From the NCBI GenBank assembly GCA_027025395.1, contig JALVQQ010000191.1:1-32792 (forward strand): 32,792 nucleotides of DNA, given 5' to 3'. Positions 24,464 through 32,792 of this stretch are shown piece after piece (within the stretch, counting starts at the first letter, position 1; each line of letters begins with the position of its first letter). A model generated the notes under the pieces. It was not told the DNA's origin and ran no database searches. It saw only the letters and a program-made list of their open reading frames with translations. This stretch comes from Deltaproteobacteria bacterium. GTDB lineage: Bacteria > Desulfobacterota > Dissulfuribacteria > Dissulfuribacterales > QOAL01. Position numbers and translations under genes: made by a program.

Positions 24464-26406
24464 GGATCAACTCTCCAGGCAGGCCGGTTATCACCCGCCT
24501 CCTCACCACAAAACATTACTCTCCCCTGCCCTGGCCCGACAAGCCGCCTCAGGGCCGACCGGAACCTTTCATACTCATCACCATGCCGCAACATGCCGCG
24601 TCTCAAAGAAAGCTCTCTAATGTAATAGACACCGCGTCCGTCCCTTGCGGCCATTACCTTCCAGGCAAAAGGGCCAGCATGCCCGCTGAGGCCAGCAGGC
24701 ATATACTCCACTCTTGCACCGGCGGGAAGCAGGAGCCTGAACACCAGCATCTCCCTGGCATATCCGGGAAACCAGACGGGATTTTTCCTGTCAGCCCCAA
24801 GCCGCCCCAATGTCTGCAGCATTGACGCCTCGGGCACAGGGAAGAAAGAACATCCCCCCGAGGCTGGCAACGGATCAGGTATCCTGAAATCCACCCGAAT
24901 GGTAACCGGCTGCATCAAATCATCGAGATTCATGAACTCGACCTGACCCTGGGCCAAGGGATCAACCGAATGCATCACCATGGACCTTGCCACATCCAGT
25001 TCAGGGCCGGAAAGATACCTGAACCCCCGGCGGGCATCAGCGGCCTTATAACCGGAGCTCAGTGATACTATCCGTCCGGACGTAACGCCGTCGGCATCAT
25101 AGGACACATCCACGGTGGTTATATCCATCTCCTGCCAGACATCATGAACGGGCTCCAGGGAGGCATCATCAAGGAATAAGGCCGTGTGTCCCTCAAGCCC
25201 GGTGACACCAGGTGAAAGCTCCTTGCGGTTGAAACGGTACCATTTGCCACCCGCCTTGACGGCGACCGCGCTGAAAAAATCCGGCATGAACGGCAAGGGC
25301 ACCTCTGATATGCTTACGTTGCCTGTAACCACCGCGATACGCGAATCTGTCCCGCCAACCCTTAGCAGCTCGTGAAACAGCCATGCCAGGTGAAAGGGCG
25401 TTCCATAACCACGGGAAAGCGTGGCCTCCGGACCCTGGGGCCGGAGATCGGTATCGAGAATATCAATGACATAAGGCGCAAAGAGTGACATCAACTCTGT
25501 ATAAAGAGAATCAGCATCACTGGCCGAACGAAAAATTGCGGGGAGCGCATCAAGCTCATATCCCGGTTCACGCCAAGGAACTATTGCGTTAAAAAAACCG
25601 GCCACCCGGGAATATGAAGAAAGCGTTGTGACCAGCAGCACAGGGCTCATGTGAATTGCTGGAGGGGAATACGGCTCGTCAACCGCCCTTGGCAGTTTCC
25701 CGGCGCGCCATACATACTCCTTCCACTCCCGGCCAGCACCCTGGTGAACTGTAATTCTTCTGTCATTTGCAACCCAGAAGAGGGGCATGGCCTTCGGCGC
25801 CCTTATACTGACGACCTTCTCCCTGGTGGGATTGGTAAGCGCGAAAAACTCCCTTGTCCAGAAGGCACTCATGCCGGGGCGTTGTGAATGCAGCGTGAAA
25901 CTCAACTCCACGGTGGCTCCAGGCTCCACCGACGGAAAACTGACCACCCGCAACCGTGCGGCCGAATATATGGAGGCCCCGGAAGTTGACGGGTCCTGTA
26001 TGTCGTTTATCTCGTCTTCACGCACGGCCACATGCGTGCCGTCCGCAAGGATTGTGCGAGTATGACGGAGATCTATGTCCAGACTCTCCCATGCGCTGTT
26101 GTAGGGAATCCGCACATCGCCATTACGTTTCTTGCCCCTGTATGTGAGTATCCTGGTCCGCATCAGGAGATGATAATCGTACGACCCGTCAGCATATAAC
26201 CGGTACTCTTTTTTAACCAGCAGGTTTACCGCATCAGCATCCGCATCATAGGAGTCGGCGTGGCAAGGCTCCAGCCTGGCGGCCGCGCCCGGCGCAACCG
26301 CGGCTCCCGAAACCAGGAAGGCAAGCAGGAATATCAAGGGCAGCCAGGCACGCCCCGGTTCATGCGCCCTGGAACTGTCCGTATCGCCACGGAATATTAC
26401 GCTCAT
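24460..26406 (-). CDS. DUF3857/transglutaminase-like exported protein, triad lost
   Basis: 648 aa. The N-terminus (about 20-43) is hydrophobic with small residues (LPLIFLLAFLVSGAAVAPGAAA), a signal peptide for export. DUF3857 region: VNLLVKKEYRLYADGSYDYHLLMRTRILTYRGKKRNGDVRIPYNSAWESLDI and so on. The transglutaminase-like part aligns with the neighbour, but YGVCRDKAALLVTML becomes YGTPFHLAWLFHELL, NHAIVAI becomes FFSAVAV and LDPT becomes FNRK, so the Cys-His-Asp triad is gone. I infer a non-catalytic partner or binding protein. Both ends overlap neighbours by four bases (ATGA), indicating strong translational coupling. Confidence 0.85.
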   Translation of the reverse strand: MSVIFRGDTDSSRAHEPGRAWLPLIFLLAFLVSGAAVAPGAAARLEPCHADSYDADADAVNLLVKKEYRLYADGSYDYHLLMRTRILTYRGKKRNGDVRIPYNSAWESLDIDLRHTRTILADGTHVAVREDEINDIQDPSTSGASIYSAARLRVVSFPSVEPGATVELSFTLHSQRPGMSAFWTREFFALTNPTREKVVSIRAPKAMPLFWVANDRRITVHQGAGREWKEYVWRAGKLPRAVDEPYSPPAIHMSPVLLVTTLSSYSRVAGFFNAIVPWREPGYELDALPAIFRSASDADSLYTELMSLFAPYVIDILDTDLRPQGPEATLSRGYGTPFHLAWLFHELLRVGGTDSRIAVVTGNVSISEVPLPFMPDFFSAVAVKAGGKWYRFNRKELSPGVTGLEGHTALFLDDASLEPVHDVWQEMDITTVDVSYDADGVTSGRIVSLSSGYKAADARRGFRYLSGPELDVARSMVMHSVDPLAQGQVEFMNLDDLMQPVTIRVDFRIPDPLPASGGCSFFPVPEASMLQTLGRLGADRKNPVWFPGYAREMLVFRLLLPAGARVEYMPAGLSGHAGPFAWKVMAARDGRGVYYIRELSLRRGMLRHGDEYERFRSALRRLVGPGQGRVMFCGEEAGDNRPAWRVDP

Positions 26407-28460
26407 AACCCCTGCCTTTCCGCATCAGTAAAGCGCGCGTCCGCGCCTTCCGCCATGCATCGGCCGTTTATAACAACCGGAACTGCCGGCCATTGGGCAA
26501 GGCGTCTCTGTGCCCTCAGCACCTCCGGGTAATCTGGAACCGGCACCTCCAGGGCCTTTATCTCAAACTCCCTGACAAAAACCAGTCTCTGTTCAGCATC
26601 ATCCTGTCCATTCCCGGTCCCTGTCCTTTTGACCCGAAAGGATGCCTCCACGGCGTTGCCGGAAAATTCCATATCCGCGGGAAGAATCATCCCGCCGTCC
26701 GCCCCCTGAGGCAGCACTGTCTCCTCGACCATGCGGCTTCTGACTACATAGTTGAAACGCAACGGAAATTCTCTCCTGGTCAGCGAGGCCCTGGACATGA
26801 GATAACTGTCCATGATCCCGACATAACCCGTATTTGAGACCGGGAAGAAGAGCGCCTGCCCTGCCTCTGTCCGGCTCACCCTGTCAGGCGCCTGGAAGTC
26901 ACAGGAAAATCCAATGGGCTTTGCCCGGTCTTCAGGATCGGTCCACTCAATATTCTCCAACCTTGCCCCTGGGATCCGGGCAAGGACTATCTGTTCCACG
27001 GTCTGCCTGCGCTTTTCAGGCGAACTGCCCATCATACGCCCCCTCAGAGCAGTATCACAGAAGCCGGTAAATGTCGCCTCCAGCCTGCCGCTGAGAATGC
27101 CGCGGAGATCAAGCCTGTCCCTTACAACCAGCAGGCTCGTGTTGGCAGCCGCATCAGGCTCCGGTGTCAGGCGCAGCCTGGCGTCAGGCCCTGATGCGGC
27201 AAGACAGCTTGAATCCCTTTCATAATCCGGCAGAAACTGGCGGCTGGTTTCCGAAGTGGGATCAAGATAGACCCCTGGCCTGCCCTGGGCATCAAGTATC
27301 GCCACAATGGCATGGTTAAACCAGGGCACCACAATCTCCTGATCCAGCCTGTTGCCCGCGCTTATTATCACCGGCACCGCATTGAATCCGGCATCCCTGA
27401 GCATTGTAACCAGCAGGGCTGCCTTGTCCCGGCAGACTCCATAGCGCCGGTCAAAGGTAAGGGACACGTCGTGAGGTTCATAACCCGGCCTGTCCCTTTC
27501 GGCTGTTATCCCCATGTAGCGGATCTTCTGTGCTACAAAGTAGAACAGGGCCGCGATCTTTTCCTGTTCGTTGCCGGCCCTGCCTACCAGTTCCCGCACC
27601 TTTTCCCTGATGGCAGGCGTGGAGGCAAGATGAGGCTCCACAAGCCCTCTGTACCACTCGGCGACATATCCCCATGCGGGAATGGTTGAATACAGCAGCC
27701 GCATTGCGACCCGGTGCAGGGGGGGCATGGCAGGCTCCGGCACGAGAGCCGGAACATCATTAAACGAGAAACGGCAGATTGTATTCCGGGACTCGTCCTT
27801 GCCAATCCAGGAGGAATAACGGCCCGGTTTTGCATCCTTCACAAGGGTATGGAGCTTCATGTCCCCTGGGCCTTTAAGCTCAAAACTATACTCCCTTACC
27901 GGAAACGTGTACTCAGCGGTGACCCTGCCAAAAAATTCCCCTGGTATCATGAATTTGAAGTTATTTCTGACCACTATGTAGTGTATGGTATCACCGGGAC
28001 GCAGCTCTGGCACAAACACCCTGAGTTCGCGCTGGGAGGGATCATATATGTTCATGCGGCTGGAAGAAGCTGAATTGTCCTCGCGCGCGTTTTTTTCCAG
28101 GTCAACCACACGAACAGAGCCGTCGGGAGATATTACCTCAAACAGCGGCATTTTGAGGTCCATGTAGTGACCATTGATATAAAACACCTGTACGCTGTTT
28201 TCCCGCACTCCATCACTGTCAAGCATTGTCAGAAAGACTTCGTCCCTATCCACGCTGCTTCCGTCCCGCCTGAACTCAATCCTCTCCACCTCCCTGGCAA
28301 GCACGGCATGATCGTGGGGATACCGCTCAGGGGTGACATCGCTCAAAAATGAATAGCCGGATGAGGCGCAAAAGGACTCTCCGGCGCACATGACTGAAAC
28401 AACGAACATGAGCAGGCACATGGCGGGGAAGCCGGGCCTGCTGCCGCTGCAAACCGGCAT
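26403..28460 (-). CDS. DUF3857/transglutaminase-domain exported protein, triad intact
   Basis: 685 aa from ATG 28460, chosen because it gives a compact signal peptide (MPVCSGSRPGFPAMCLLMFVVSVMCAGESFCA) and has a purine-rich AGGGGG upstream; the open frame extends to 28520. DUF3857 occupies about residues 40-230 (YPHDHAVLAREVERIEFRRDGSSVDRDEVFLTMLDSDGVRE). The transglutaminase-like core follows with Cys in YGVCRDKAALL, His in PWFNHAIVAI and Asp in VYLDPTSE, the usual Cys-His-Asp order. DUF3857 proteins lie in the periplasm of many anaerobes; the substrate is unknown. First gene of a coupled set with a triad-less paralogue and a DUF3786 Fe-S protein. Confidence 0.88.
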   Translation of the reverse strand: MPVCSGSRPGFPAMCLLMFVVSVMCAGESFCASSGYSFLSDVTPERYPHDHAVLAREVERIEFRRDGSSVDRDEVFLTMLDSDGVRENSVQVFYINGHYMDLKMPLFEVISPDGSVRVVDLEKNAREDNSASSSRMNIYDPSQRELRVFVPELRPGDTIHYIVVRNNFKFMIPGEFFGRVTAEYTFPVREYSFELKGPGDMKLHTLVKDAKPGRYSSWIGKDESRNTICRFSFNDVPALVPEPAMPPLHRVAMRLLYSTIPAWGYVAEWYRGLVEPHLASTPAIREKVRELVGRAGNEQEKIAALFYFVAQKIRYMGITAERDRPGYEPHDVSLTFDRRYGVCRDKAALLVTMLRDAGFNAVPVIISAGNRLDQEIVVPWFNHAIVAILDAQGRPGVYLDPTSETSRQFLPDYERDSSCLAASGPDARLRLTPEPDAAANTSLLVVRDRLDLRGILSGRLEATFTGFCDTALRGRMMGSSPEKRRQTVEQIVLARIPGARLENIEWTDPEDRAKPIGFSCDFQAPDRVSRTEAGQALFFPVSNTGYVGIMDSYLMSRASLTRREFPLRFNYVVRSRMVEETVLPQGADGGMILPADMEFSGNAVEASFRVKRTGTGNGQDDAEQRLVFVREFEIKALEVPVPDYPEVLRAQRRLAQWPAVPVVINGRCMAEGADARFTDAERQGL

Positions 28461-28739
28461 TGCCCCAAGCCCCCTGCCTGCCCTGCTGTCAATGCATTCC
28501 ATAAAGAGGTTTCTCCGCATGGTCGATCAATATTTTCCCCTGCCCAAACACCTGCAAGAACCACCATACCACAAAACTCCTGTCCGGGCAGGGCTCTGTG
28601 TTTGCATAAAAACAACCCCGCAAACCAGCATCAGGATCAATCTGTTAAAGGCCCGGACTGTTTTTTCAAAACATGTCTCAAGGATTTGGACAAAAAACAC
28701 GATAGGTAATATACGGCAACTTCCCAAACATAACATGCC

Positions 28740-28755
28740 TGGCTTTGGGAAGGCA
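28740..28755 (+). promoter_or_regulatory. Weak sigma-54-like promoter before the chemoreceptor
   Basis: TGGCTTTGGGAAGGCA keeps TGGC and the GG-N10-GC spacing but departs from consensus elsewhere. A sigma-70 alternative, TTGGAC-N15-TAATAT, lies at 28686-28712. Neither is convincing. Confidence 0.3.
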
Positions 28756-28816
28756 GTTATGGAGCCCTGACTATTTTTCATACAAGACAACTTAACCATA
28801 AAAGAGGACAACTGCA

Positions 28817-30739
28817 GTGAAGGAAAAATTCAAAACCATCAATTTTGTATTCGGGGTTGTAATAGGCGGCATATTCCTTGCCAATGTTATAACGATAATA
28901 GCTACCATGAGCACACTTTCTGGCCAGGAAAAAGACGCGACCGCCATCAACATTGCAGGAAGGCAGCGCATGCTGAGCCAGAAAATGACCAAGGAGGCGG
29001 CATTCTTCGTCCAGAGCCGGGATGAGGAGTGGGCCCGCAACCTCAAAAACACCGCGGACCTGTTTGACAAGAGTCTTTATTCCCTAGAATTCGGCGACAG
29101 TGAAATGCACCTGAAAAGGGCCGAGGATCCGGAAGTCATGGATGAGATCCAGAAGCTCAAAAAAATATGGCAACCCTTCAGGGAGAAGATCCAGGAAATT
29201 ATATCGGCGCCTCCAGGCTCCGCCGTGTCCGTCCAGGCCCTGGAGTATGTAAAGCAGAACAACATACCGCTCCTCAAACAGGCGAACGCCCTTACAAAGG
29301 CCTTTGAAAACTTTGCGCGGGGCAAAATCAAATACCTTGAAATGATCATGGCCATCATGCTTGGCATATCGTTTGCGCTGCTGGTTGCCTCGCGTTTCAT
29401 AATAACCAGACTCGTAATCAAACCCCTTTCCCAGGCGGTCACCGCCATATCTGACTGTGGAAACGGACGTCTTGATCATGCGATTCCGCCTGAAGGCCTT
29501 TCAATGATCAGGCAGCTTCTTGTCTCTTTCAACAGCCTCGTGTGCGGGGTGGGAGGCCAGTTCCTGACCATGATCACCCAGAACAGATCCCTGGAAGCCG
29601 CGTCAGACCAGGTGGCCAGAGCCAGCAGTGACATCAGGCAAAGGGCATCGGAACTGGAAGAGATGGCAAAGGACGTTTCCTCATCGGCAAGCACCGCGGC
29701 AGGCAGCCTTGCATCAGTGGCAGCCGCCTCGCAGGAGATGACCGCAGCCACCACGGAGATCGCCCAGAGCGTTGCAACAACGGCCCAGAAAACCAATGAA
29801 GCCCAGGACCAGGCCCAGAGCACGGCCGCTGTTATTGCCAGGCTTGGCGACAGCTCGGATTCAATCGGCAATATAATACAGGTCATCAACTCAATCGCCG
29901 AGCAGACAAACCTGCTTGCCCTTAACGCGACCATTGAGGCCGCAAGGGCGGGCGAGGCGGGCAAGGGTTTTGCCGTGGTGGCAAACGAGGTCAAGGAGCT
30001 CGCCAAGCAGACAGCCGAGGCCACAAATGAAATCACTGACATGATCCAGACCATCCAGGCTGACAGCCGGGAGGCCATTGATTCAGTTGAGGCCATCACA
30101 GGGGTAATCGGCGAGGTTAATGACCTTGCAAACGCCATTGCCAGCGCTACCGAGGAGCAGACTGCCACGGTATCCGAAATAAGCTACAGCGTTGAAGAGG
30201 GCTCACAGGGCGCCACCCTTGTCCAGGAAAAGGCGGAGCACCTGCTGCAGGAGGCACAGCGCTTTGCCCGCCAGAGTGATACGCTGGAGATGGCAAGCAA
30301 TGCGGTAAGGGCCATAACAGGAGAGGCCGAGACCCTCATGAAGCAGATTTCAGTCAATTCGGCTGTTGTGAACCAGGCTGTTGAATACACGCCCATGACA
30401 ACCAAGATTAAGCACCTTCTGCTTCAGCACTTCCAGTGGAGAAACAGGGTCATGGCGTCGATCTTGAAAAATGAAAACATAACGGTTGAGACAGATCCCA
30501 CTCAGTGCGCGCTTGGCAGGTTCATTGCGAACTATTCAACTTCAAACAGCATGGAAAATGACATTTTACACAGGCTGAGGCCCATTCACAAGGAGCTCCA
30601 CGAGACAGTACACGAGATACAGGATCTTATCAGCAAGGGAGTTGAGCCGCCACAGGTCGAGGAAACCAGGCGGAACAAGCTGGACCCTGTCTTTGCAAAG
30701 GTAGAAGAACTTATGGAGCAGTGGGCCAGGGTTGTTTGA
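28817..30739 (+). CDS. Methyl-accepting chemotaxis protein with PilJ/NarX-like sensor and CZB domain
   Basis: 640 aa from GTG 28817, preceded by AGAGGACAACTGCA. Membrane segments at about 8-30 and 174-196 flank a periplasmic helical sensor whose [20 protein letters not shown] is the PilJ/NarX-type motif. A HAMP-like segment follows, then the cytoplasmic signalling hairpin with tip [38 protein letters not shown]. The C-terminal about 110 residues form a chemoreceptor zinc-binding (CZB) domain: [24 protein letters not shown], giving His, Cys, His and His ligands. CZB domains bind zinc and in some species sense oxidants. No che genes lie nearby, so it depends on a chemotaxis cluster elsewhere. 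Confidence 0.92.
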   Translation: MKEKFKTINFVFGVVIGGIFLANVITIIATMSTLSGQEKDATAINIAGRQRMLSQKMTKEAAFFVQSRDEEWARNLKNTADLFDKSLYSLEFGDSEMHLKRAEDPEVMDEIQKLKKIWQPFREKIQEIISAPPGSAVSVQALEYVKQNNIPLLKQANALTKAFENFARGKIKYLEMIMAIMLGISFALLVASRFIITRLVIKPLSQAVTAISDCGNGRLDHAIPPEGLSMIRQLLVSFNSLVCGVGGQFLTMITQNRSLEAASDQVARASSDIRQRASELEEMAKDVSSSASTAAGSLASVAAASQEMTAATTEIAQSVATTAQKTNEAQDQAQSTAAVIARLGDSSDSIGNIIQVINSIAEQTNLLALNATIEAARAGEAGKGFAVVANEVKELAKQTAEATNEITDMIQTIQADSREAIDSVEAITGVIGEVNDLANAIASATEEQTATVSEISYSVEEGSQGATLVQEKAEHLLQEAQRFARQSDTLEMASNAVRAITGEAETLMKQISVNSAVVNQAVEYTPMTTKIKHLLLQHFQWRNRVMASILKNENITVETDPTQCALGRFIANYSTSNSMENDILHRLRPIHKELHETVHEIQDLISKGVEPPQVEETRRNKLDPVFAKVEELMEQWARVV

Positions 30740-30781
30740 CCCGGGCTTGCCCCTGCCGCAGACCAGGATCAATATCGAACC

Positions 30782-30811
30782 GAAGAGGCCGGCGTTCAAG
30801 CCGGCCTCTTC
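30782..30811. terminator. Hairpin between convergent chemoreceptor and lspA genes
   Basis: GAAGAGGCCGGC-GTTCAA-GCCGGCCTCTTC, a perfect 12-bp stem with a 6-nt loop, 42 bases after the chemoreceptor stop. The plus-strand tail is TATTTG, a weak T run. Confidence 0.75.
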
Positions 30812-30997
30812 TATTTGCAGCGACTGCCCAGGCGCTTCAGCGGAGACCACTTGCGGCATGGGCCTCTCCCAACCGCCCCCCCCGGCAACTTCACTGTCTG
30901 CATCTCTTTTTCCAGTCTCCACGCCTGGAACGGCCGGCCAGAGTGCGGTTTGACAGCAGCATTATTACCCGTCCAGCCTCATGCCTTTCAGTCGGCC

Positions 30998-31486
30998 CTA
31001 TTCACAAGAGAGGAAAAAATGCAGGGCAAGCAGCCCTCCCCCGATGGTAATTGCGGCGTCAGCCACATTAAAGGCGGGCCAGTGACAGGTCCCCAGGTAA
31101 AAATCCAGGAAATCAACCACATGACCAAAACGAATCCTGTCAACCAGATTTCCGCATGCCCCGCCGAATACCAGGGAGCAGCCCCAGAAGAGCATGGGGC
31201 CCCTGTTGCTTGCGGTCATGTAGAGGTGAAAGAGCCCTCCAAGCGCAAGCACGCTGACGATCTGGAAAAATACGTGCCGCCACCGCTCATCTCCAGCCAG
31301 CAGCCCGAAAGCCGCACCGGTATTGGTTATATGGGTCAGATTGAAAAATGACGGGATCACCGTAATATGCTGATAAAGGGGAAGGTTACGCAATACCCAT
31401 GTCTTGGTAAGCTGATCAAGAAGGATAACCGCCGCGGCAACCAGCATAAACATGAAGGCCCGCATCAGGACGCTCTTATCCGGCAT
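30998..31486 (-). CDS. lspA: LspA, lipoprotein signal peptidase II
   Basis: 162-aa integral membrane protein that cleaves signal peptides of lipoproteins such as the decaheme lipoprotein here. Conserved blocks: DQLTKTWV, NTGAAFGLL, GGACGNLVDRIRFGHVVDFLDFY and WPAFNVADAAITIG. The catalytic aspartates are D116 (NLVDR) and D143 (NVAD). Four hydrophobic segments (about 8-25, 70-90, 97-113 and 141-160) fit the family. Start ATG follows GAGGAGAAT. It is 24 bases after the M48 peptidase stop, so the two are probably co-transcribed. Confidence 0.96.
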   Translation of the reverse strand: MPDKSVLMRAFMFMLVAAAVILLDQLTKTWVLRNLPLYQHITVIPSFFNLTHITNTGAAFGLLAGDERWRHVFFQIVSVLALGGLFHLYMTASNRGPMLFWGCSLVFGGACGNLVDRIRFGHVVDFLDFYLGTCHWPAFNVADAAITIGGGLLALHFFLSCE

Positions 31487-31510
31487 ATTCTCCTCCCGCC
31501 CGGCGCCATA

Positions 31511-32792
31511 TCAGCCTGAGCTCCTGGCCCGTTGGCAAAAACTCACCCATTTACTGCCTCCTTTTCTGCTTTTTCCATTCACATCATGCCCGGCCTCTCC
31601 CTTGCCCTCCGGTTCCCTGAGCATGCGGTAATACCTGCTGTCATGGGGAAGGTTTTCAAGAGCCATGAGCCTGTGGTAGCCGGCGCTCTGCATATCTCCC
31701 AGCCTTTTGTAGTACATGTACAGATAATAGTGGGCCATCCCCTTGTTTTTTGCCCTGGAGTATGCCCGGCCCATCTCAAGATAGAGATTCATGTAATCAG
31801 GCCACACAGGCTCGATTGCCCTGAATGTTGCAAGCGCCTCCTGAACCATGCCGTTATCAAGCAGCGCGCGCCCCAGATAGTAACGGGCCGCATGGTTGCG
31901 GGGATAAAGCCTGCAGTAGTCCTGGAGCAGCGGCAGTGCCTGCCTGTAACGGCCCGCCTCCAGATATGCCCGTCCGAGATCTATCTTGAATACATTCCTG
32001 TCCGGGGCGAGGGCCATCACCCTTTCAAACTCCTTGAAGGACTGTTCGTATTGCCGCATGCCGAGCAGTGACAGGGCAAGGCCGTAGTGCATGAACAGGT
32101 CATCTGGCCTGTCGGCAAGTTCACGCCGGTAATATACACACATGCGGGCAGGATCATGGGTCATGAGCTTGACCTTCACCTTTATCCGTTTGAGCCTGCA
32201 GGGATTCTCCTTTTGCCTCTCCGGGCATGGATGTTCCTTCACCAGGTCTTCAATATAGGTGATACGCTGGCTGGCCCCGGGGTGCGTGGACAGATAGCCG
32301 GGGATGGCATCGCTGCCCAGAAACCTGTTGCGGTTCATCTTCTCAAGGGTGGTCACAAGGCCCATTGGATCGTAACCGGCCCGGCATATCCACTGGTAGC
32401 CCCTGCGGTCCGCCTCCTCCTCGTCGGCCCGGCTGTACTTGAGCGACAGGCTCTGCCCAAGCGCCATTGACGATGTGAGAAGGGCGGAGGAACTCTGCCC
32501 CCCTCCCAAAAACAGACTTGCAATGGCCATGACAGCGGTACCGATATTGACCACCTTCATTTTGTCCATGCGCTTGGCGATATGACGTCCCTGTACATGG
32601 CCGCATTCGTGGGCGAGGATACAGGCCAGCTCATTGTCACTGTCTATTGCCTCAAGCAGGCCGGTATGGACGAAAATCAGGCCGCCCGGCGTGGCAAAGG
32701 CGTTTAGGGCATCGTCCTTTATAACAAAGAACCGGTAGTCAAAATATTTCCCGTGTATCACCGCCAGGATATTATGGCCTATATCCGAGACA
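31511..32792 (-). CDS. M48 metallopeptidase with C-terminal TPR repeats (BepA-like; 5' end outside window)
   Basis: The frame is open to the window edge (VSDIGHNILAVIHGKYFDYRFF), so the GTG at 32761 is internal. The zinc site is HECGH with the third ligand in the ADEEEADRRG segment. The conserved NAFATPGGLIFVHTGLLE is typical of M48 proteins. Residues from about 215 onward form TPR repeats (for example DDLFMHYGLALSLLGMRQYEQSFKEFERVM and LGRAYLEAGRYRQALPLLQDYCRLYP). BepA-type proteins act in the periplasm in outer-membrane barrel and lipopolysaccharide-assembly quality control, which suits a window rich in barrels. The signal peptide is not visible. Confidence 0.92.
   Translation of the reverse strand, partial: VSDIGHNILAVIHGKYFDYRFFVIKDDALNAFATPGGLIFVHTGLLEAIDSDNELACILAHECGHVQGRHIAKRMDKMKVVNIGTAVMAIASLFLGGGQSSSALLTSSMALGQSLSLKYSRADEEEADRRGYQWICRAGYDPMGLVTTLEKMNRNRFLGSDAIPGYLSTHPGASQRITYIEDLVKEHPCPERQKENPCRLKRIKVKVKLMTHDPARMCVYYRRELADRPDDLFMHYGLALSLLGMRQYEQSFKEFERVMALAPDRNVFKIDLGRAYLEAGRYRQALPLLQDYCRLYPRNHAARYYLGRALLDNGMVQEALATFRAIEPVWPDYMNLYLEMGRAYSRAKNKGMAHYYLYMYYKRLGDMQSAGYHRLMALENLPHDSRYYRMLREPEGKGEAGHDVNGKSRKGGSKWVSFCQRARSSG

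Noticed and set aside
29476-30168. 230-aa minus-strand ORF rich in Ala, Ser and Val
   Set aside because: Antisense shadow of the chemoreceptor signalling helices.

Overview
The window looks like a chromosomal segment of a Gram-negative, anaerobic, Desulfobacterota-like (sulfate- or metal-reducer type) bacterium. This is inferred from content: an MtrA/DmsE-type decaheme lipoprotein with an MtrB-like outer-membrane barrel, a DUF3786 iron-sulfur protein, several other outer-membrane barrels (FadL-like, DUF481, phosphate-porin-like), HDOD and GGDEF signalling proteins, a strong sigma-54 promoter and a probable selenocysteine UGA codon. I cannot name the species. I see no phage, IS element, CRISPR array, rRNA or tRNA.

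Layout. 1-2.4 kb (+): the end of a sensor histidine kinase, then a YgiQ-type radical SAM protein. 2.4-7.3 kb (-): gatC, a frameshifted gatA, a 115-aa protein, an HDOD protein, a receiver-like/GGDEF protein and a YkgJ-type cysteine-cluster protein, closely packed in transcription order. 7.3-8.1 kb: gene-free, with a CRP-like dyad. 8.1-8.4 kb (+): a small basic HTH protein. 8.6-13.6 kb (-): fadL-like porin, acyl-CoA synthetase, then a UvrD-family helicase. 14.1-17.6 kb (-): decaheme lipoprotein and outer-membrane barrel operon ending at a hairpin terminator. 17.6-18.5 kb: gene-free, ending in the promoter and operator of a FadR-like TetR regulator. 18.5-23.6 kb (+): the regulator, an RNA m5C methyltransferase with an overlapping PUA-like partner, a DUF481 barrel and a sigma-54-controlled porin. 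23.7-28.5 kb (-): two DUF3857/transglutaminase-like proteins and a DUF3786 Fe-S protein with 4-bp start/stop overlaps. 28.8-30.7 kb (+): a chemoreceptor with a PilJ-like sensor region and C-terminal CZB domain. 31.0-32.8 kb (-): an M48 metallopeptidase with TPRs (runs off the window) and lspA.

Main points. (1) The barrel paired with the decaheme cytochrome is interrupted by a single in-frame TGA, followed at the right distance by a bacterial SECIS-like hairpin. The reading frame continues 156 codons to a normal barrel C-terminus, so a selenocysteine-containing electron-transfer porin is proposed. The same barrel carries one CXXCH haem motif. (2) A FadR-type operator matching the Bacillus consensus at 16 of 18 positions overlaps the promoter of the FadR-like gene, about 5 kb from a fadL-fadD operon, suggesting a local fatty-acid uptake and activation regulon. 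(3) gatA, normally needed for Glu-tRNA(Gln)/Asp-tRNA(Asn) amidation, has a frameshift coinciding with an apparent deletion of about 28 nt. (4) Two adjacent DUF3857 paralogues differ in that one keeps and the other has lost the transglutaminase triad.
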